The position numbers and the translations under genes are program-made. Shown here piece by piece: positions 1 to 9,190 of a stretch of DNA of 64,000 bases. This DNA is from an alpha proteobacterium AAP38. GTDB lineage: Bacteria > Pseudomonadota > Alphaproteobacteria > Azospirillales > Azospirillaceae. The DNA is taken from contig LJHR01000047.1 of the NCBI GenBank assembly GCA_001296005.1, positions 62,001 to 126,000 of the forward strand. The letters run 5' to 3'. The notes under the pieces are model-generated. The model made no database searches. It was not told where the DNA came from and was given only the letters and a program-made list of their open reading frames with translations. Positions within the stretch are counted from its first letter, which is position 1, and the number at the start of each line of letters is the position of its first letter.

Positions 1-191
1 ATACGGCCCGCATTCAGTTCGACGTGCTGGAACCGTCCAAGCGACCGGTCAGCGCAGTGGCCGACTTTACCGAAGTGCGTGATGTGGCGCGGGTCGAGAT
101 CAGCGAAGACCGCAAGGTCGCCTGTACCCTGTTGTTCGACCCGGAAATGGCGCTGGAGGAACGCATCCTGAAGGAGCAGTTCACGCCGTAG
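1..191 (+). CDS. nadK: NAD kinase, C-terminal fragment
   Basis: The window opens inside this gene; about 62 residues and the TAG stop are present, read in the frame starting at base 3. The remaining segment contains [16 protein letters not shown] and then [18 protein letters not shown]. These match the conserved C-terminal strands of bacterial NAD kinases, where the RPVSAVAD segment helps form the NAD/dimer surface. The enzyme phosphorylates NAD to NADP in the cytosol. It converges on the N-formylglutamate amidohydrolase gene with only five bases between the stops. The family call rests on this tail alone, because the GGDG catalytic region lies outside the window. Confidence 0.85.
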   Translation, partial: TARIQFDVLEPSKRPVSAVADFTEVRDVARVEISEDRKVACTLLFDPEMALEERILKEQFTP

Positions 192-196
192 TACCC

Positions 197-1057
197 CTAT
201 TCCGCCGCCATGCGCCCCGTGCGGTCCAGCGCGTAATCGCGCATGACACGGACCAGCGTCGCCAGATTGGCGCGCAGTTCCTGGAAGCCGGCATGGGGTT
301 CCAGCGTCTCTTCATCCATGTAAAGCCGGCGGTCGATTTCCAGCTGCAACGAGTTGCGGCCACGCGGCGGGCAGGAATAGCGGCGGACCAGTTCCACGCC
401 CTTGTAGGGATCGTTCAGGCGGACATTGTAGCCCATGCCCCGCAATGTGCCCACGATCAGCCGGGTGAAACCCGACTCCGACGTGGTGCCATCGCGGTCG
501 CCGATCACGAAATCGGGCGATTGCCGGTCCGGGCCGATCACGAAGGATGGCATGGAATGGCAATTGATGTGATAGACGGCCCCGAACCGCCCATGCATCG
601 CATCCAGGCTTTCCGACAGAAGCTCGTGATAGGGGCGCCAGTAGTTCTCGATCCGGTCCTGAACGGCACCGACCGGCAGTCGCCCATCATACATGGGCAC
701 GCCGGGCCGGCAGAGATGACGGACCAGCCCCATGCCCGCCACGCTTTTGGGTGACGGGTTCACCGGCTCCGGCCATTCGCCATCCAGCATAGACGGATCG
801 ATATCGTCCGGCGCCCGGTTCACATCGATGTAGGAACGGGGGAACAGGGCGCAGATGAAGGTCGCCCCCATGTCGGGAACCATGGAGAACAGCTCATCCA
901 CATGCGTATCCTCCGCCTGACGCAGCAGGGGAAACGGGCAGGTGAAATCGAAATCCGCCGGATAGCGCGTACCGCTATGCGGGCTGTCGAACAGCAGCGG
1001 GACCGCGGGCCCGACCGGATCATGCCGGACGACCACATCATCGATCACCAAACTCAT
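197..1057 (-). CDS. N-formylglutamate amidohydrolase family protein
   Basis: 286 residues, the usual size for the family. The N-terminal DSPHSGTRYP motif, an ED-rich patch (AEDTHVDEL), FPRSYIDVNR and the central INCHSMP segment are hallmarks of FGase-type zinc amidohydrolases. These hydrolyse N-formylglutamate to glutamate and formate in histidine breakdown, or act on related N-acyl amino acids. The C-terminal NSLQLEIDRRLYM is also conserved. The start is set by GGAG about nine bases upstream of the ATG. No other hut genes are present here, so a role in histidine catabolism is not supported by context. The divergent neighbour is another zinc deacylase, which hints at a broader acyl-amino-acid function (inference). 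Confidence 0.85.
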   Translation of the reverse strand: MSLVIDDVVVRHDPVGPAVPLLFDSPHSGTRYPADFDFTCPFPLLRQAEDTHVDELFSMVPDMGATFICALFPRSYIDVNRAPDDIDPSMLDGEWPEPVNPSPKSVAGMGLVRHLCRPGVPMYDGRLPVGAVQDRIENYWRPYHELLSESLDAMHGRFGAVYHINCHSMPSFVIGPDRQSPDFVIGDRDGTTSESGFTRLIVGTLRGMGYNVRLNDPYKGVELVRRYSCPPRGRNSLQLEIDRRLYMDEETLEPHAGFQELRANLATLVRVMRDYALDRTGRMAAE

Positions 1058-1252
1058 TCAACCCCGTCTCCGGCTGCGGAAAATCAGCGATGAAGGGCCT
1101 GCGGAAATGAAACCGCCCTTTCATCGAATTGACTTGGAACCTATACCTTGGGGTCGGGGCCGGCGTCGATAGCACAGAAGACATGCCTGCCTTTGGGGGC
1201 GAAACGCCAACTACAGGAGATGGCGTAACAGGCTACCCGCTGGGGAGGGACC

Positions 1253-2212
1253 ATGGCGCGTATCGATCCCTTGTCACCCGATGATCTTCAGCCGCCCGAC
1301 ATCACACCCTGGCAGGCAGGCAATACAGACATTCCCTTTGCCCATCATTTCGACAGCGGACGGCCAGGGCCGCATGTCCTGATCAATGCATTAATGCATG
1401 GCAATGAATATTCAGGCGCCATTGCCGCCATAAGGCTGCTGGAAGCCGGCATACGCCCGACACACGGATCGCTTTGCATCACCTTTGCCAATGTGGAAGC
1501 GTTTGCGCAGTTTGATCCGCAATTCCCGATCATGTCGCGTTACGTGGATGAGGATATGAACCGCGTCTGGTCCCCCACGTCCCTGGCCGAGGGGCGGCCC
1601 AGCCTGGAGCGGCGGCGGGCGCGGGAACTGTGGCCGCTATTCACCAGGGCAGACCTGCTGCTGGACCTGCATTCGATGCAGGCCGACCGCATTCCCCTGA
1701 TGCTGTGCGGCCCATCGGCGCGCGGGCGGGAACTGGCCATACGGCTGGGCATGCCCGGCATCGTGGTGGCCGACCGGGGCCATGCCGGTGGCAGCCGCCT
1801 GATTGATCATCCGCGCTTTACGGCGGGCGATCAGGGGCCCATCGCCCTGCTGGCCGAATGCGGGCAGCATTGGGACCCCGACAGTGCCGAGGTGGCAACA
1901 CAGATTGCGGCGCGTTTCCTGCACCTTTCCGGGATCGTGCCGGCATCTGCGCTGTCCCCATGGCTGCCATCCGCCGAACCGGCGCCCGCCCGGCTTGTGG
2001 AGGTGACGGAAACCATTACGGTAGGCAGCGATCGTTTCCGGTTCCGTAAGGAATATCAGGGTATGGATGTCATTCCCGCTGCCGGCACCCCCTTCGCCAT
2101 AGATGGCGAGATGGCGTTGCTCACCCCCTATGATGAATGCGTGATGATCATGCCGTCACGCCACCCCGAACGCGGGCAGACCGCCGTCAGGCTGGGCCGG
2201 TTCGTGGAATGA
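1253..2212 (+). CDS. Succinylglutamate desuccinylase/aspartoacylase family protein
   Basis: 319 residues. It has the zinc carboxypeptidase-like signature of the AstE/AspA family: HGNE (zinc His and Glu) near residue 50, DMNR near 102, DLHS (third zinc ligand) near 139, and a late AECGQHWD segment that supplies the general base. It should remove an acyl group from an N-acyl amino acid or amine in the cytosol; the exact substrate cannot be read. The start has a strong GGGGAGGG ribosome site five bases upstream. The stop overlaps the next start by four bases (ATGA), so it is coupled to an AbrB-type permease. That suggests a small transport-plus-deacylation unit. Confidence 0.85.
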   Translation: MARIDPLSPDDLQPPDITPWQAGNTDIPFAHHFDSGRPGPHVLINALMHGNEYSGAIAAIRLLEAGIRPTHGSLCITFANVEAFAQFDPQFPIMSRYVDEDMNRVWSPTSLAEGRPSLERRRARELWPLFTRADLLLDLHSMQADRIPLMLCGPSARGRELAIRLGMPGIVVADRGHAGGSRLIDHPRFTAGDQGPIALLAECGQHWDPDSAEVATQIAARFLHLSGIVPASALSPWLPSAEPAPARLVEVTETITVGSDRFRFRKEYQGMDVIPAAGTPFAIDGEMALLTPYDECVMIMPSRHPERGQTAVRLGRFVE

Positions 2213-3336
2213 GTGAGCCGCCAGACACAGGACCTTCGCCGGCGCCGACCCGGCGCGGACGCCGCTTCGACTGGCCGGCCTTTGTCACCGCCATGGTGCT
2301 GGGCACCGCCGGCGGGGCGATCTGTTTCAAGCTGCATGTGCCCCTGGCCTTCATGATCGGGGCCATGCTGGCCACCACCATCGCGGCATTGGGCGGTGTG
2401 CGCACCATGGTGCCGCCACGGCTGCGCGATGGGCTGGTGATCGTGCTGGGCATCATGCTGGGCGCGTCCTTCACCCCCAGCCTGCTGGGCCATCTGGGCG
2501 AATGGTCGGTCAGCCTGATCTTCATGGCCGTGTACATCATCATTGGTGCCGCCGCGGGTACCTTCTATCTGCGACGCTTCGCCCGCTATGACCCGCCCAC
2601 CGCCTACTTCACGGCCATGCCGGGCGGGTTCACGGAAATGGTGCTGATGGGCGGTGCGTCCGGCGGAGATGACAGGTCCATCGCACTGGGCCACAGCCTG
2701 CGGATCATGCTGGTGGTGATGACAGTGCCCTTCGCCTTCCAGGCCCTGCCCGGCTATGACCCGGCGGGCCGGGACTGGAGCCTGCATGGGTTGGGTCCCT
2801 GGCCCTGGGAACTGAGCCTGACCGATTACGCCATCATCGCTGTCTGCTTCATCGGCGCGCCGGTGGCACAGAAGCTCGGCATCCCCGCCGGTATCCTGGT
2901 GGGACCCATGCTGCTGTCCGCGGGCTTGCATCTGGCCGGCCTGACCGCCGTGAAGCCGCCAGGCCTGCTGGTCGCCGCTGCCCAAGTGGTGATCGGGGCG
3001 TCCATCGGCGGGCGGTTCCAGCGGGTGCCCCTTATGCGCATCGCGCGCACCGCCGGCATCGCGGCGGGGCTGACGCTGGTGCTGCTGCTGGTGACGCTTG
3101 CCTTGTCACTGCTGGTGCATCTGCTGACGGGGCTGAATCTGGCGGCCCTGATCCTGGCTTATGCGCCGGGCGGGCTGGCGGAGATGAGTTTGGTGGCCCT
3201 GGCCCTGCATGTGGACGCAGCCTTTGTCGCCACGCACCACATCATCCGCATCGTCCTTATCATCCTGTTCGCCCCCGCCGCCTATCACCTTTGGCGACGA
3301 TGGCAGGACGGTCAGCGGGGACCGACCGGCACCTGA
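2209..3336 (+). CDS. AbrB-family (AbrB duplication domain) integral membrane protein
   Basis: 375 residues when started at the ATG that overlaps the upstream stop (ATGA). An in-frame ATG 24 codons further upstream exists but lies inside the preceding gene and lacks comparable coupling. The protein is a chain of hydrophobic helices with two related halves. Each half carries a PGG motif (AMPGGFTEM near residue 140 and YAPGGLAEMSL near 325), which is diagnostic of the AbrB duplication family often misnamed ammonia monooxygenase. Function in this family is poorly defined; transport or regulation at the inner membrane is likely. Coupling to an aspartoacylase-like enzyme suggests it moves that enzyme's substrate or product (inference). 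Confidence 0.82.
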   Translation: MSEPPDTGPSPAPTRRGRRFDWPAFVTAMVLGTAGGAICFKLHVPLAFMIGAMLATTIAALGGVRTMVPPRLRDGLVIVLGIMLGASFTPSLLGHLGEWSVSLIFMAVYIIIGAAAGTFYLRRFARYDPPTAYFTAMPGGFTEMVLMGGASGGDDRSIALGHSLRIMLVVMTVPFAFQALPGYDPAGRDWSLHGLGPWPWELSLTDYAIIAVCFIGAPVAQKLGIPAGILVGPMLLSAGLHLAGLTAVKPPGLLVAAAQVVIGASIGGRFQRVPLMRIARTAGIAAGLTLVLLLVTLALSLLVHLLTGLNLAALILAYAPGGLAEMSLVALALHVDAAFVATHHIIRIVLIILFAPAAYHLWRRWQDGQRGPTGT

Positions 3337-3344
3337 GGGAGCAG

Positions 3345-5087
3345 TTACATGAACTGCGCCTGACGCAGCAGGCCGTAGAACTGCCGCAGGGCGTTGGCCT
3401 GTTCCTGCGGGGTGCTCAACCCCTCCACGAACTTGCCGTCGAAATTGGGCTGACGCAAAAGGCCGACAATCTGGTCCCGCACCATGCGACGGGCCTTCGG
3501 GCTGGACAAAACATCGTTTGCCGCGAACTGCATCAGGCGGGTGGCGCGGATGCGCAGCGAGGCGGATGGGTCGTCCAGCCGTTCGATCACCTTGGCCTGA
3601 AGAATATAACTGGCCACCATCTCGTCGATGCGGTCGGCCATGCCGGGGCGCACATCGTCGGGCAGTTGGGCATTGTTGATAGCGGTATAGAGCGACGCCA
3701 TGGCCTGCATCTTCGGCTTCAGCGGCACCTGCAGGCCGACCATGCTATTAACGTCGCGCTCCATCGACAGGCAGTTGCGCAGGCGCGCCACCACCGTATC
3801 CATCTCCCGCTGACCGACATCGCCGCCGGCCAGTTCGGCCAGATACAGGGTACGGTCGCGCCAGGCCGGCATCAGGCCCATCACGCCTTCGATCGACATC
3901 CGCCGGCCCTCGCCGCCGCCCTGTTCGATGAAACGCAGATAGCCATTGGTCAGGGCATCCGCCATCCGCGAGCCGCCGAAAAGACCCGTCGGCGTCATCA
4001 CCCGGGCTACCAGATTGGTGAAGCTGGTGCGGTTGCGTTCCGGATCGCGCGACAGGGGGGCCGTGCCGCGCAGGCTGCGCAGAAACGCTTCCAGCACCAC
4101 CTGATAGGTCTGCGGGGCGTGGCCCATGCCCAGCCACTGGCTCAACACCTTGGCGATGGGCGGTGCCATTTCGCGTTCGGTCGGCTCGAACTTGCCTTCC
4201 ACCATGTCCAGCATGCGGCCAAGGGCCGTGCCCAGGTCCGGCTGCCGGCCCAGCAGGTCCTGAATGACCGACTGGAAGCTGCTGGCATCGGCCACCAGCG
4301 TGTCAATGATATGGATATGGGCGGCCTTGTTCTGGGCGGCGTCGCCGGCGCTTTCCAGCAGCCATTCCACCTTTCCCAGCAGATTACGGATCTGCACCAG
4401 ATCGTGGCAAAGGATGACCTTGGACAGGTAATCGGCCTCGGCAACGTCGCCGTTGCACAGCGCCTCGACCTTGTCCAAGGCACCCCGGAATCCGTCCTGC
4501 TTCACACTGAAACTGGCGCGCTTCTGCGCTTCTTCGGCCTTGCCGCGCAGATCGGTCAAGCTGGAATAGATGACGTCGCGGCGTTCGCGCACATCCTGGC
4601 CCGTCACCTTGCCCTGGATGGTGGCGACACGGCCCACGGCGGTGGGCACCAGGTTTTCGAAATTGATGGCGCGCTTCATCTCCGCCGCGTTGTACAGCAG
4701 CTCGGATGCGGTCAGCGCCTTGTCCTCCAGATACTGCCGCAGCAGCTTGGAGATAGTCTGGCGGCTTTCCGCCTCCAGATAATCCTTGCTCTCGGCGCAG
4801 ACGGGGCTGTCATCCACGGGCTGGACCGCAATGGTCTTGCCCTTGGCTTCCCGCATTTCGGAGAAGATGATGGTTTCCGTTGCGGGTTTCCCCGGAACAC
4901 CCGCGAAGTCGCGGATGATGCGCACGCCGTCGCGGTTCGGCAACAGCTTGGTAGCCAGCGCCCGCGCTTCTTCCTCGGTCGCCAGACTCTCTTCAATGAC
5001 CCAGTGATCGGCCTTGAAGGTCTGCACCTCGAAATTCAAACGGCGCCCAATGGCAGAACCCTTGCCGCCCCCGACAAGGCTCGTCAT
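3345..5087 (-). CDS. Conserved hypothetical helical protein, 580 aa
   Basis: I do not recognise a named domain. The reading frame stays open for 580 residues from an ATG (MTSLVGGGKG) with GAGG nine bases upstream. Longer in-frame starts to 5153 would add an unconvincing Cys- and Pro-rich leader. The protein is mainly alpha-helical, has no signal peptide or clear membrane span, and is rich in amphipathic helices with regular Leu/Arg spacing, so it looks cytosolic. It is convergent with the AbrB-like gene (eight-base gap) and followed upstream by the separately transcribed creA. A 634-codon frame lies antisense to it; I treat that as a composition shadow because the minus strand has the ribosome site and ordinary residue usage. 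Confidence 0.7.
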   Translation of the reverse strand: MTSLVGGGKGSAIGRRLNFEVQTFKADHWVIEESLATEEEARALATKLLPNRDGVRIIRDFAGVPGKPATETIIFSEMREAKGKTIAVQPVDDSPVCAESKDYLEAESRQTISKLLRQYLEDKALTASELLYNAAEMKRAINFENLVPTAVGRVATIQGKVTGQDVRERRDVIYSSLTDLRGKAEEAQKRASFSVKQDGFRGALDKVEALCNGDVAEADYLSKVILCHDLVQIRNLLGKVEWLLESAGDAAQNKAAHIHIIDTLVADASSFQSVIQDLLGRQPDLGTALGRMLDMVEGKFEPTEREMAPPIAKVLSQWLGMGHAPQTYQVVLEAFLRSLRGTAPLSRDPERNRTSFTNLVARVMTPTGLFGGSRMADALTNGYLRFIEQGGGEGRRMSIEGVMGLMPAWRDRTLYLAELAGGDVGQREMDTVVARLRNCLSMERDVNSMVGLQVPLKPKMQAMASLYTAINNAQLPDDVRPGMADRIDEMVASYILQAKVIERLDDPSASLRIRATRLMQFAANDVLSSPKARRMVRDQIVGLLRQPNFDGKFVEGLSTPQEQANALRQFYGLLRQAQFM

Positions 5088-5245
5088 CCACATGACCCTC
5101 GGTCCCCATTTTGGAGTATGCATCGTCCCTTTGGGACAAGCGATACATACCACCGAACGGTGCTTCAGATAAACCTTGTATTAACCCATTTGTAGGGTTT
5201 TGCCAAAGGAAAGCCATGAAGCACCGGGAGACCCGGGTCACATGA

Positions 5246-5731
5246 TCACTTGGGCTTGCCTTTTTCCCAGGTGGGATTGGCGGCAAACAGGGGGACCGTG
5301 CTGATCGACATCTTGGCCGACGCGTCCTTCACCTGCCGGCTGTAAACGACATAGATCAAGGTGTCATTGGCCTTGTCATAGATGCGGCGGACCGCGATCG
5401 ACTTGAACACCAGGCTCTTGCGCTCGGAGAACACCGCCTCTCCGCGCTTGGACAGGTCGATATCGCCGATGCTGATGGCACCCGTCTGCCGGCAGGCCAG
5501 GGAGGCATTGGACGGGTCCTCGAACCAGTTGCCCTTGGACAGCCGGTCCCAGACGGAACGGTCGAAATCCACGATGTGACAGGTGATGCCCTTCACCTCC
5601 GGGTCGGGAAAGGCCGTGATGTCCAGCTCGTTCCCGGTCCAGTCATTGCTGAACTCCCCCACCACCTCCTGCGCCGCGACCGGCAGGGCCAGCACCAGGG
5701 GAAACAGCAGGGCGACAAGGAAGCGGCGCAT
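5246..5731 (-). CDS. creA: CreA family exported protein
   Basis: 161 residues starting at MRRFLVALLF, with AGGAG seven bases upstream. The first 21 residues are a typical Sec signal peptide ending LPVAAQ. The mature part has the CreA core: VGEFSNDW, DPEVKGITCHI, and the paired-Cys region containing ACRQTG. It finishes with FKSIAVRRIYD and the VYSRQV strand. The family is a periplasmic protein of unknown activity named for linkage to creBCD in E. coli; no creBCD genes are here. The extended frame to 5908 is upstream noncoding sequence shared with the divergent qmcA promoter region. Confidence 0.9.
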   Translation of the reverse strand: MRRFLVALLFPLVLALPVAAQEVVGEFSNDWTGNELDITAFPDPEVKGITCHIVDFDRSVWDRLSKGNWFEDPSNASLACRQTGAISIGDIDLSKRGEAVFSERKSLVFKSIAVRRIYDKANDTLIYVVYSRQVKDASAKMSISTVPLFAANPTWEKGKPK

Positions 5732-5925
5732 GGCAAGGCTCCTGAAAATCCAAAAAAGGACCGATGGCCGGCAGGCTATGCCGGCTGAACGGTTGGGGCA
5801 AGGGCGGGGTGGAAACGGTCCCGTCTGAAAATCGGTTAATGGTTGTGGCCGATCACTTGCGCTCGCCTTTCCACCATACCACATGCGATGCTGGGGACAT
5901 TGGTTCAAGGGGGGGAATGCAAACG

Positions 5926-6996
5926 ATGGAACTCGGGATCTTCGCGGGCGTCGTGGCCCTGTTCGGCGTTCTGCTGGCCTTTGCCGGCATCAAGACCGTG
6001 CCGCAGGGCATGGAGTATACGGTGGAGCGGTTCGGCCGCTATACCCACACGCTGCGGCCCGGCCTGCATTTCATCGTGCCGTTCATCGACGTTGTCCGCG
6101 CCAAGATGAACATGATGGAAATCGTGCTGGATGTGCCCAGCCAGGAGGTCATCACCAAGGATAATGCCATGGTGAAGGTCGACGGCGTCGTCTTCTATCA
6201 GGTGTTGGACGCTGCCAAGGCCGCCTATGAGGTCAGCCAGCTGCAGGTCGCCATTCTGAACCTGACCATGACCAATATCCGCACCGTCATGGGCTCCATG
6301 GATCTGGACGAACTGCTGTCGCAGCGCGACCGCATCAATGCCCAGCTTCTACATGTGGTGGACGAGGCAACGCAGCCCTGGGGCATCAAGGTCACCCGCA
6401 TCGAAATCCGCGACATCCAGCCGCCGCGCGATCTGGTGGACAGCATGGCCCGGCAGATGAAGGCAGAGCGCGAGCGCCGCGCCCTGATCCTGGAGGCCGA
6501 AGGTGCCCGGCAGGCGGCAATCCTGAAGGCCGAGGGCCAGAAGCAGGCCGCGATCCTGGAGGCCGAGGGCCGCCGCGAGGCCGCCTTCCGCGACGCAGAG
6601 GCGCGCGAGCGTGAGGCCGAGGCGGAAGCCGCCGCGACCCGGATGGTGTCCGACGCCATATCCGCCGGCAATGTGCAGGCCATCAATTACTTCGTGGCCC
6701 AGCAATATCTGACCACCTTCAAGGAATTCGCGCACACCCCGAACCAGAAGGTATTCTTCATGCCGATGGAGGCGACCGGCATCATCAGCTCGCTGGGCGG
6801 TCTGGCTGAACTGGCCAAGGACGCGTTCAAGGGCGATGGCGGCAGCGGCCCCACCGTGCCGCCGGCACCCAAACCGCCCCGCAAGCCCTCGGCGTCGGCC
6901 CTGCCCGCCACCGGCGGAACCAACGCCGAGCAAGTGGCTGCAATCAAGTCCGCGCAGCAGCAGCCATCGCCGTGGGGCGAAAATAGCGGCGCCTGA
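5926..6996 (+). CDS. qmcA: SPFH/stomatin-like membrane protease-regulator (QmcA)
   Basis: About 356 residues. An N-terminal membrane anchor ([17 protein letters not shown]) is followed by an SPFH domain with [39 protein letters not shown] and [14 protein letters not shown], very close to E. coli QmcA. After it comes a coiled-coil of repeated [14 protein letters not shown] units (residues about 190-240). A Pro-rich, Ala-rich tail of about 50 residues is longer than in E. coli. The start is ambiguous between 5917 and 5926; the G-rich ribosome site is ten bases from the second, so I prefer it. The next gene encodes NfeD, its usual partner. The pair is thought to organise membrane microdomains and protein quality control. 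Confidence 0.92.
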   Translation: MELGIFAGVVALFGVLLAFAGIKTVPQGMEYTVERFGRYTHTLRPGLHFIVPFIDVVRAKMNMMEIVLDVPSQEVITKDNAMVKVDGVVFYQVLDAAKAAYEVSQLQVAILNLTMTNIRTVMGSMDLDELLSQRDRINAQLLHVVDEATQPWGIKVTRIEIRDIQPPRDLVDSMARQMKAERERRALILEAEGARQAAILKAEGQKQAAILEAEGRREAAFRDAEAREREAEAEAAATRMVSDAISAGNVQAINYFVAQQYLTTFKEFAHTPNQKVFFMPMEATGIISSLGGLAELAKDAFKGDGGSGPTVPPAPKPPRKPSASALPATGGTNAEQVAAIKSAQQQPSPWGENSGA

Positions 6997-7026
6997 AACA
7001 ACTGAACCGGCATATGGGAGGAAGCG

Positions 7027-7467
7027 ATGGAAGGGTTTCGCGTTCTCTACTGGTACTGGTGGTGCCTGGCGCTGGTCCTGGCGGCACTGGAAATGTTCAT
7101 TCCAGGGGCCGCCCTGCTGTGGATTGGCGGGGCGGCGGGCATTGTCGGCGTGATGGCGCTGGTCTTCGATATCGGGCTGGTGACAGAGCTGGTGCTGTTT
7201 GGCGTGCTGGCGGTGCTGGCCTGGTTCCTGTCGCGTCTGCTGGCGCGGCGGGACCCCGATGACGCGCAGTCAGGCACCTTGAACCGCCGCGGGGAACAGT
7301 ACCTGGGACAGGTGCTGACCTTAGAGGAAGCGATCGTGAACGGCTATGGCCGGGCCCGTGTCGCCGACGGCATCTGGCGGGTGGCCGGCGCCGCCGATCT
7401 GCCACAGGGCAGCCGTGTGCGGGTCACGGGCGTCGATGGCGCCATCCTGCGCGTGGAAGGTGCGTAA
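7027..7467 (+). CDS. NfeD family membrane protein
   Basis: 146 residues, preceded by GGAGG at proper spacing. Two to three hydrophobic helices (WYWWCLALVLAALEMF, LLWIGGAAGIVGVMALVF, LVLFGVLAVLAWFL) fill the first 80 residues. A short C-terminal OB-fold with GEQYLGQVLTLEEAIVNGYGRARVADGIWRV and GSRVRVTGVDG follows, the standard NfeD1b layout. It lies 30 bases downstream of qmcA. SPFH-NfeD gene pairs are widespread and their products interact at the inner membrane. This is equivalent to E. coli YbbJ. Confidence 0.9.
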   Translation: MEGFRVLYWYWWCLALVLAALEMFIPGAALLWIGGAAGIVGVMALVFDIGLVTELVLFGVLAVLAWFLSRLLARRDPDDAQSGTLNRRGEQYLGQVLTLEEAIVNGYGRARVADGIWRVAGAADLPQGSRVRVTGVDGAILRVEGA

Positions 7468-7481
7468 GGAAACACAGCAGC

Positions 7482-7518
7482 GGTGTCATTCTGTTTCCAT
7501 TGGGAGCAGGATGACACC
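7482..7518 (+). terminator. Strong hairpin after nfeD, possible terminator
   Basis: GGTGTCATTCTG (7482-7493) pairs with CAGGATGACACC (7507-7518), a 12-bp stem containing one T.G wobble, and a 13-base loop that can pair further (TCC/GGA). It sits 15 bases after the nfeD stop. No T-run follows, so a rho-independent terminator is not certain; an RNA-stabilising 3' end is equally possible. Confidence 0.45.
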
Positions 7519-7539
7519 CGAATGCCCGTAAGATATTGC

Positions 7540-7715
7540 AGCGGAATATTTCTCCGGTTTCCATCACCCTCACCAAAAGTATGTATTCATAGCGTTAGCG
7601 ATTGGATATCCATTGAATACTTTATGATTAATGATTAACCAAGAATTCATTGATTGATATAATCAACTATCCCTCTGCACATCTGACAAAGTAATCATTA
7701 CGGCCCATGATATTG
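7540..7715 (+). promoter_or_regulatory. AT-rich promoter region upstream of the EAL pair
   Basis: The 250 bases between nfeD and the first EAL gene turn sharply AT-rich from about 7540. They contain repeated GATTAATGATTAA units near 7625-7640 and the inverted repeat TTGATT-GATAT-AATCAA at 7650-7666. No other part of the first 20 kb looks like this. I read it as a promoter/operator region for the tandem EAL genes; no -35/-10 pair can be assigned with confidence. Confidence 0.4.
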
Positions 7716-7747
7716 CAATGGATTGCAAGATGATGGGCAGGGTTCAG

Positions 7748-9079
7748 ATGCAACGGGTACATTACCTTCGTGCAGGCGACGACACCGTCTCGGCCATGGC
7801 GCCGCGGCCCCCTGTCGCCCTGCGCGATCCGTTGACGGGATTGCTGAACAAGCACGGCTTCATCCGCGAGGGAAGCCGCCTGCTGCCCATGATGGTTCTG
7901 GCGGGGGAACATCCGCATGTGGTCTTCATCGAGCTGAACAATTACGAAGGCATCGTCTCCCGCATGGAGTATGAGGAGGCGCTGGAACTGCTGCACGCCA
8001 TGCGGCGGCGCCTGGAGCTGGCCTTTGGCGACGATGTTCTGCTGGCACGCCTGGACAGTGAACGTTTCGTGGCCCTGCTGCCCGACGCGGGCGACAGTCT
8101 GGAGGCCCTGAACCGGGCGCTGGAGGCCCCTGTGGTCATCGGCGGCCATGGCTATCATCTTTCCATCACCTGCGGCGTGGCCTCCTACCCCGAAGCCGCC
8201 GACGATATGCATATGCTGGTTGTGGCCGCCCGCATCGCTCGGCGCGATGCGGTCAATGAGGGCCGCTCCGTGGGCTTCTTCGCCAGCGACCTGCGCAAGC
8301 GTCTGGCCCGCAGCCGTGCCATTGAAGACGGGCTGTGGGCAAGCCGGGCCGGCGCCGGCATCTCCTTGCTGTATCAGCCCAAGGTCGAAATCCATTCGGG
8401 CCGCGTGATGGGGGTGGAAGCGCTGATGCGCTGGTCCCATCCGGAGCTGGGCCCCATCTCACCAGCCGAATTCATACCGGTGGCCGAACGGACCCGCACC
8501 ATCAACCCGCTGGGCGAATGGCTGATCCGGGAATCGCTGCGCCAGCAGGCGGATTGGCGGCGGGACGGCATGGACCTGTCCATGGCCATCAACATCTCCC
8601 CCGTGCAGTTGCTGATAGAGCCCAGCCACGCCTCTGTCCTGGAAATCCTGGTCGATGAATGTGCGCGTCTGGACCTGGATCGCCGGAAGGTGGAACTGGA
8701 GATCACCGAAGGCATGCTGACTGACGAGCGTGCCATGGTGCAGGTCCGCCGGCTGGCCGATGCGGGCTTTTCCATTGGCATTGACGATTTCGGGCGGGAC
8801 CATTCGGCCCTGTCCTTGCTGGTGGAGAGCCCGGCCAATACCTTGAAGATCGACAAGAGCTTCGTGGACAATGTCCTGCGCAACCCGCGCCAGGCCACAA
8901 TCATCCGCTTCATCACCGAACTGGCCCATGATCTGGGCATGCGGACAGTGGTGGAAGGGATCGAGCATATCCGCCAGCTGGTGGCCGTCGCCGGTGCCGG
9001 CTGTGACTATGGCCAGGGCTATTTCTATTACCGCCCCATGTGCGCAGGCCGCATCCTGGATCTGCGCCACGCCGCCTGA
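7748..9079 (+). CDS. Degenerate GGDEF-EAL protein, c-di-GMP phosphodiesterase candidate (copy A)
   Basis: 443 residues from the ATG at 7748. This start makes it exactly as long as, and collinear with, the tandem copy B (the DPLTG motif falls at residue 27 in both). An in-frame ATG at 7718 is less likely. Residues about 25-200 form a GGDEF fold whose active site is replaced by DSERF, so cyclase activity is not expected. Residues about 205-443 are an EAL domain with EALMRW, NIS, EITEG, IDDFG, KIDKSF, EGIE and QGYFYYRP all present, so phosphodiesterase activity looks possible. The loop after DDFG reads RDHSAL instead of the usual TGYSSL. There is no signal peptide or membrane span; it is cytosolic. 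Confidence 0.88.
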   Translation: MQRVHYLRAGDDTVSAMAPRPPVALRDPLTGLLNKHGFIREGSRLLPMMVLAGEHPHVVFIELNNYEGIVSRMEYEEALELLHAMRRRLELAFGDDVLLARLDSERFVALLPDAGDSLEALNRALEAPVVIGGHGYHLSITCGVASYPEAADDMHMLVVAARIARRDAVNEGRSVGFFASDLRKRLARSRAIEDGLWASRAGAGISLLYQPKVEIHSGRVMGVEALMRWSHPELGPISPAEFIPVAERTRTINPLGEWLIRESLRQQADWRRDGMDLSMAINISPVQLLIEPSHASVLEILVDECARLDLDRRKVELEITEGMLTDERAMVQVRRLADAGFSIGIDDFGRDHSALSLLVESPANTLKIDKSFVDNVLRNPRQATIIRFITELAHDLGMRTVVEGIEHIRQLVAVAGAGCDYGQGYFYYRPMCAGRILDLRHAA

Positions 9080-9190
9080 AACCGGCTGACCATCGCCTGC
9101 CAGGAACCTTGGAAACCTGACCGTCTGAACAAATGGCCTAACCCGGAAGACATAGTAGGTTGTATTCTGTAGAACCGGAAGGGTTCAGGA

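Noticed and set aside
1060-1250. Riboswitch in the gap before the aspartoacylase-like gene
   Set aside because: Some GC-rich dyads are present but they do not fit any riboswitch consensus I know.
3291-5195. 634-codon plus-strand frame opposite the 580-residue protein
   Set aside because: Low-complexity His/Gln/Arg-rich translation typical of an antisense shadow in high-GC coding DNA; the minus strand has a ribosome site and normal residue usage.
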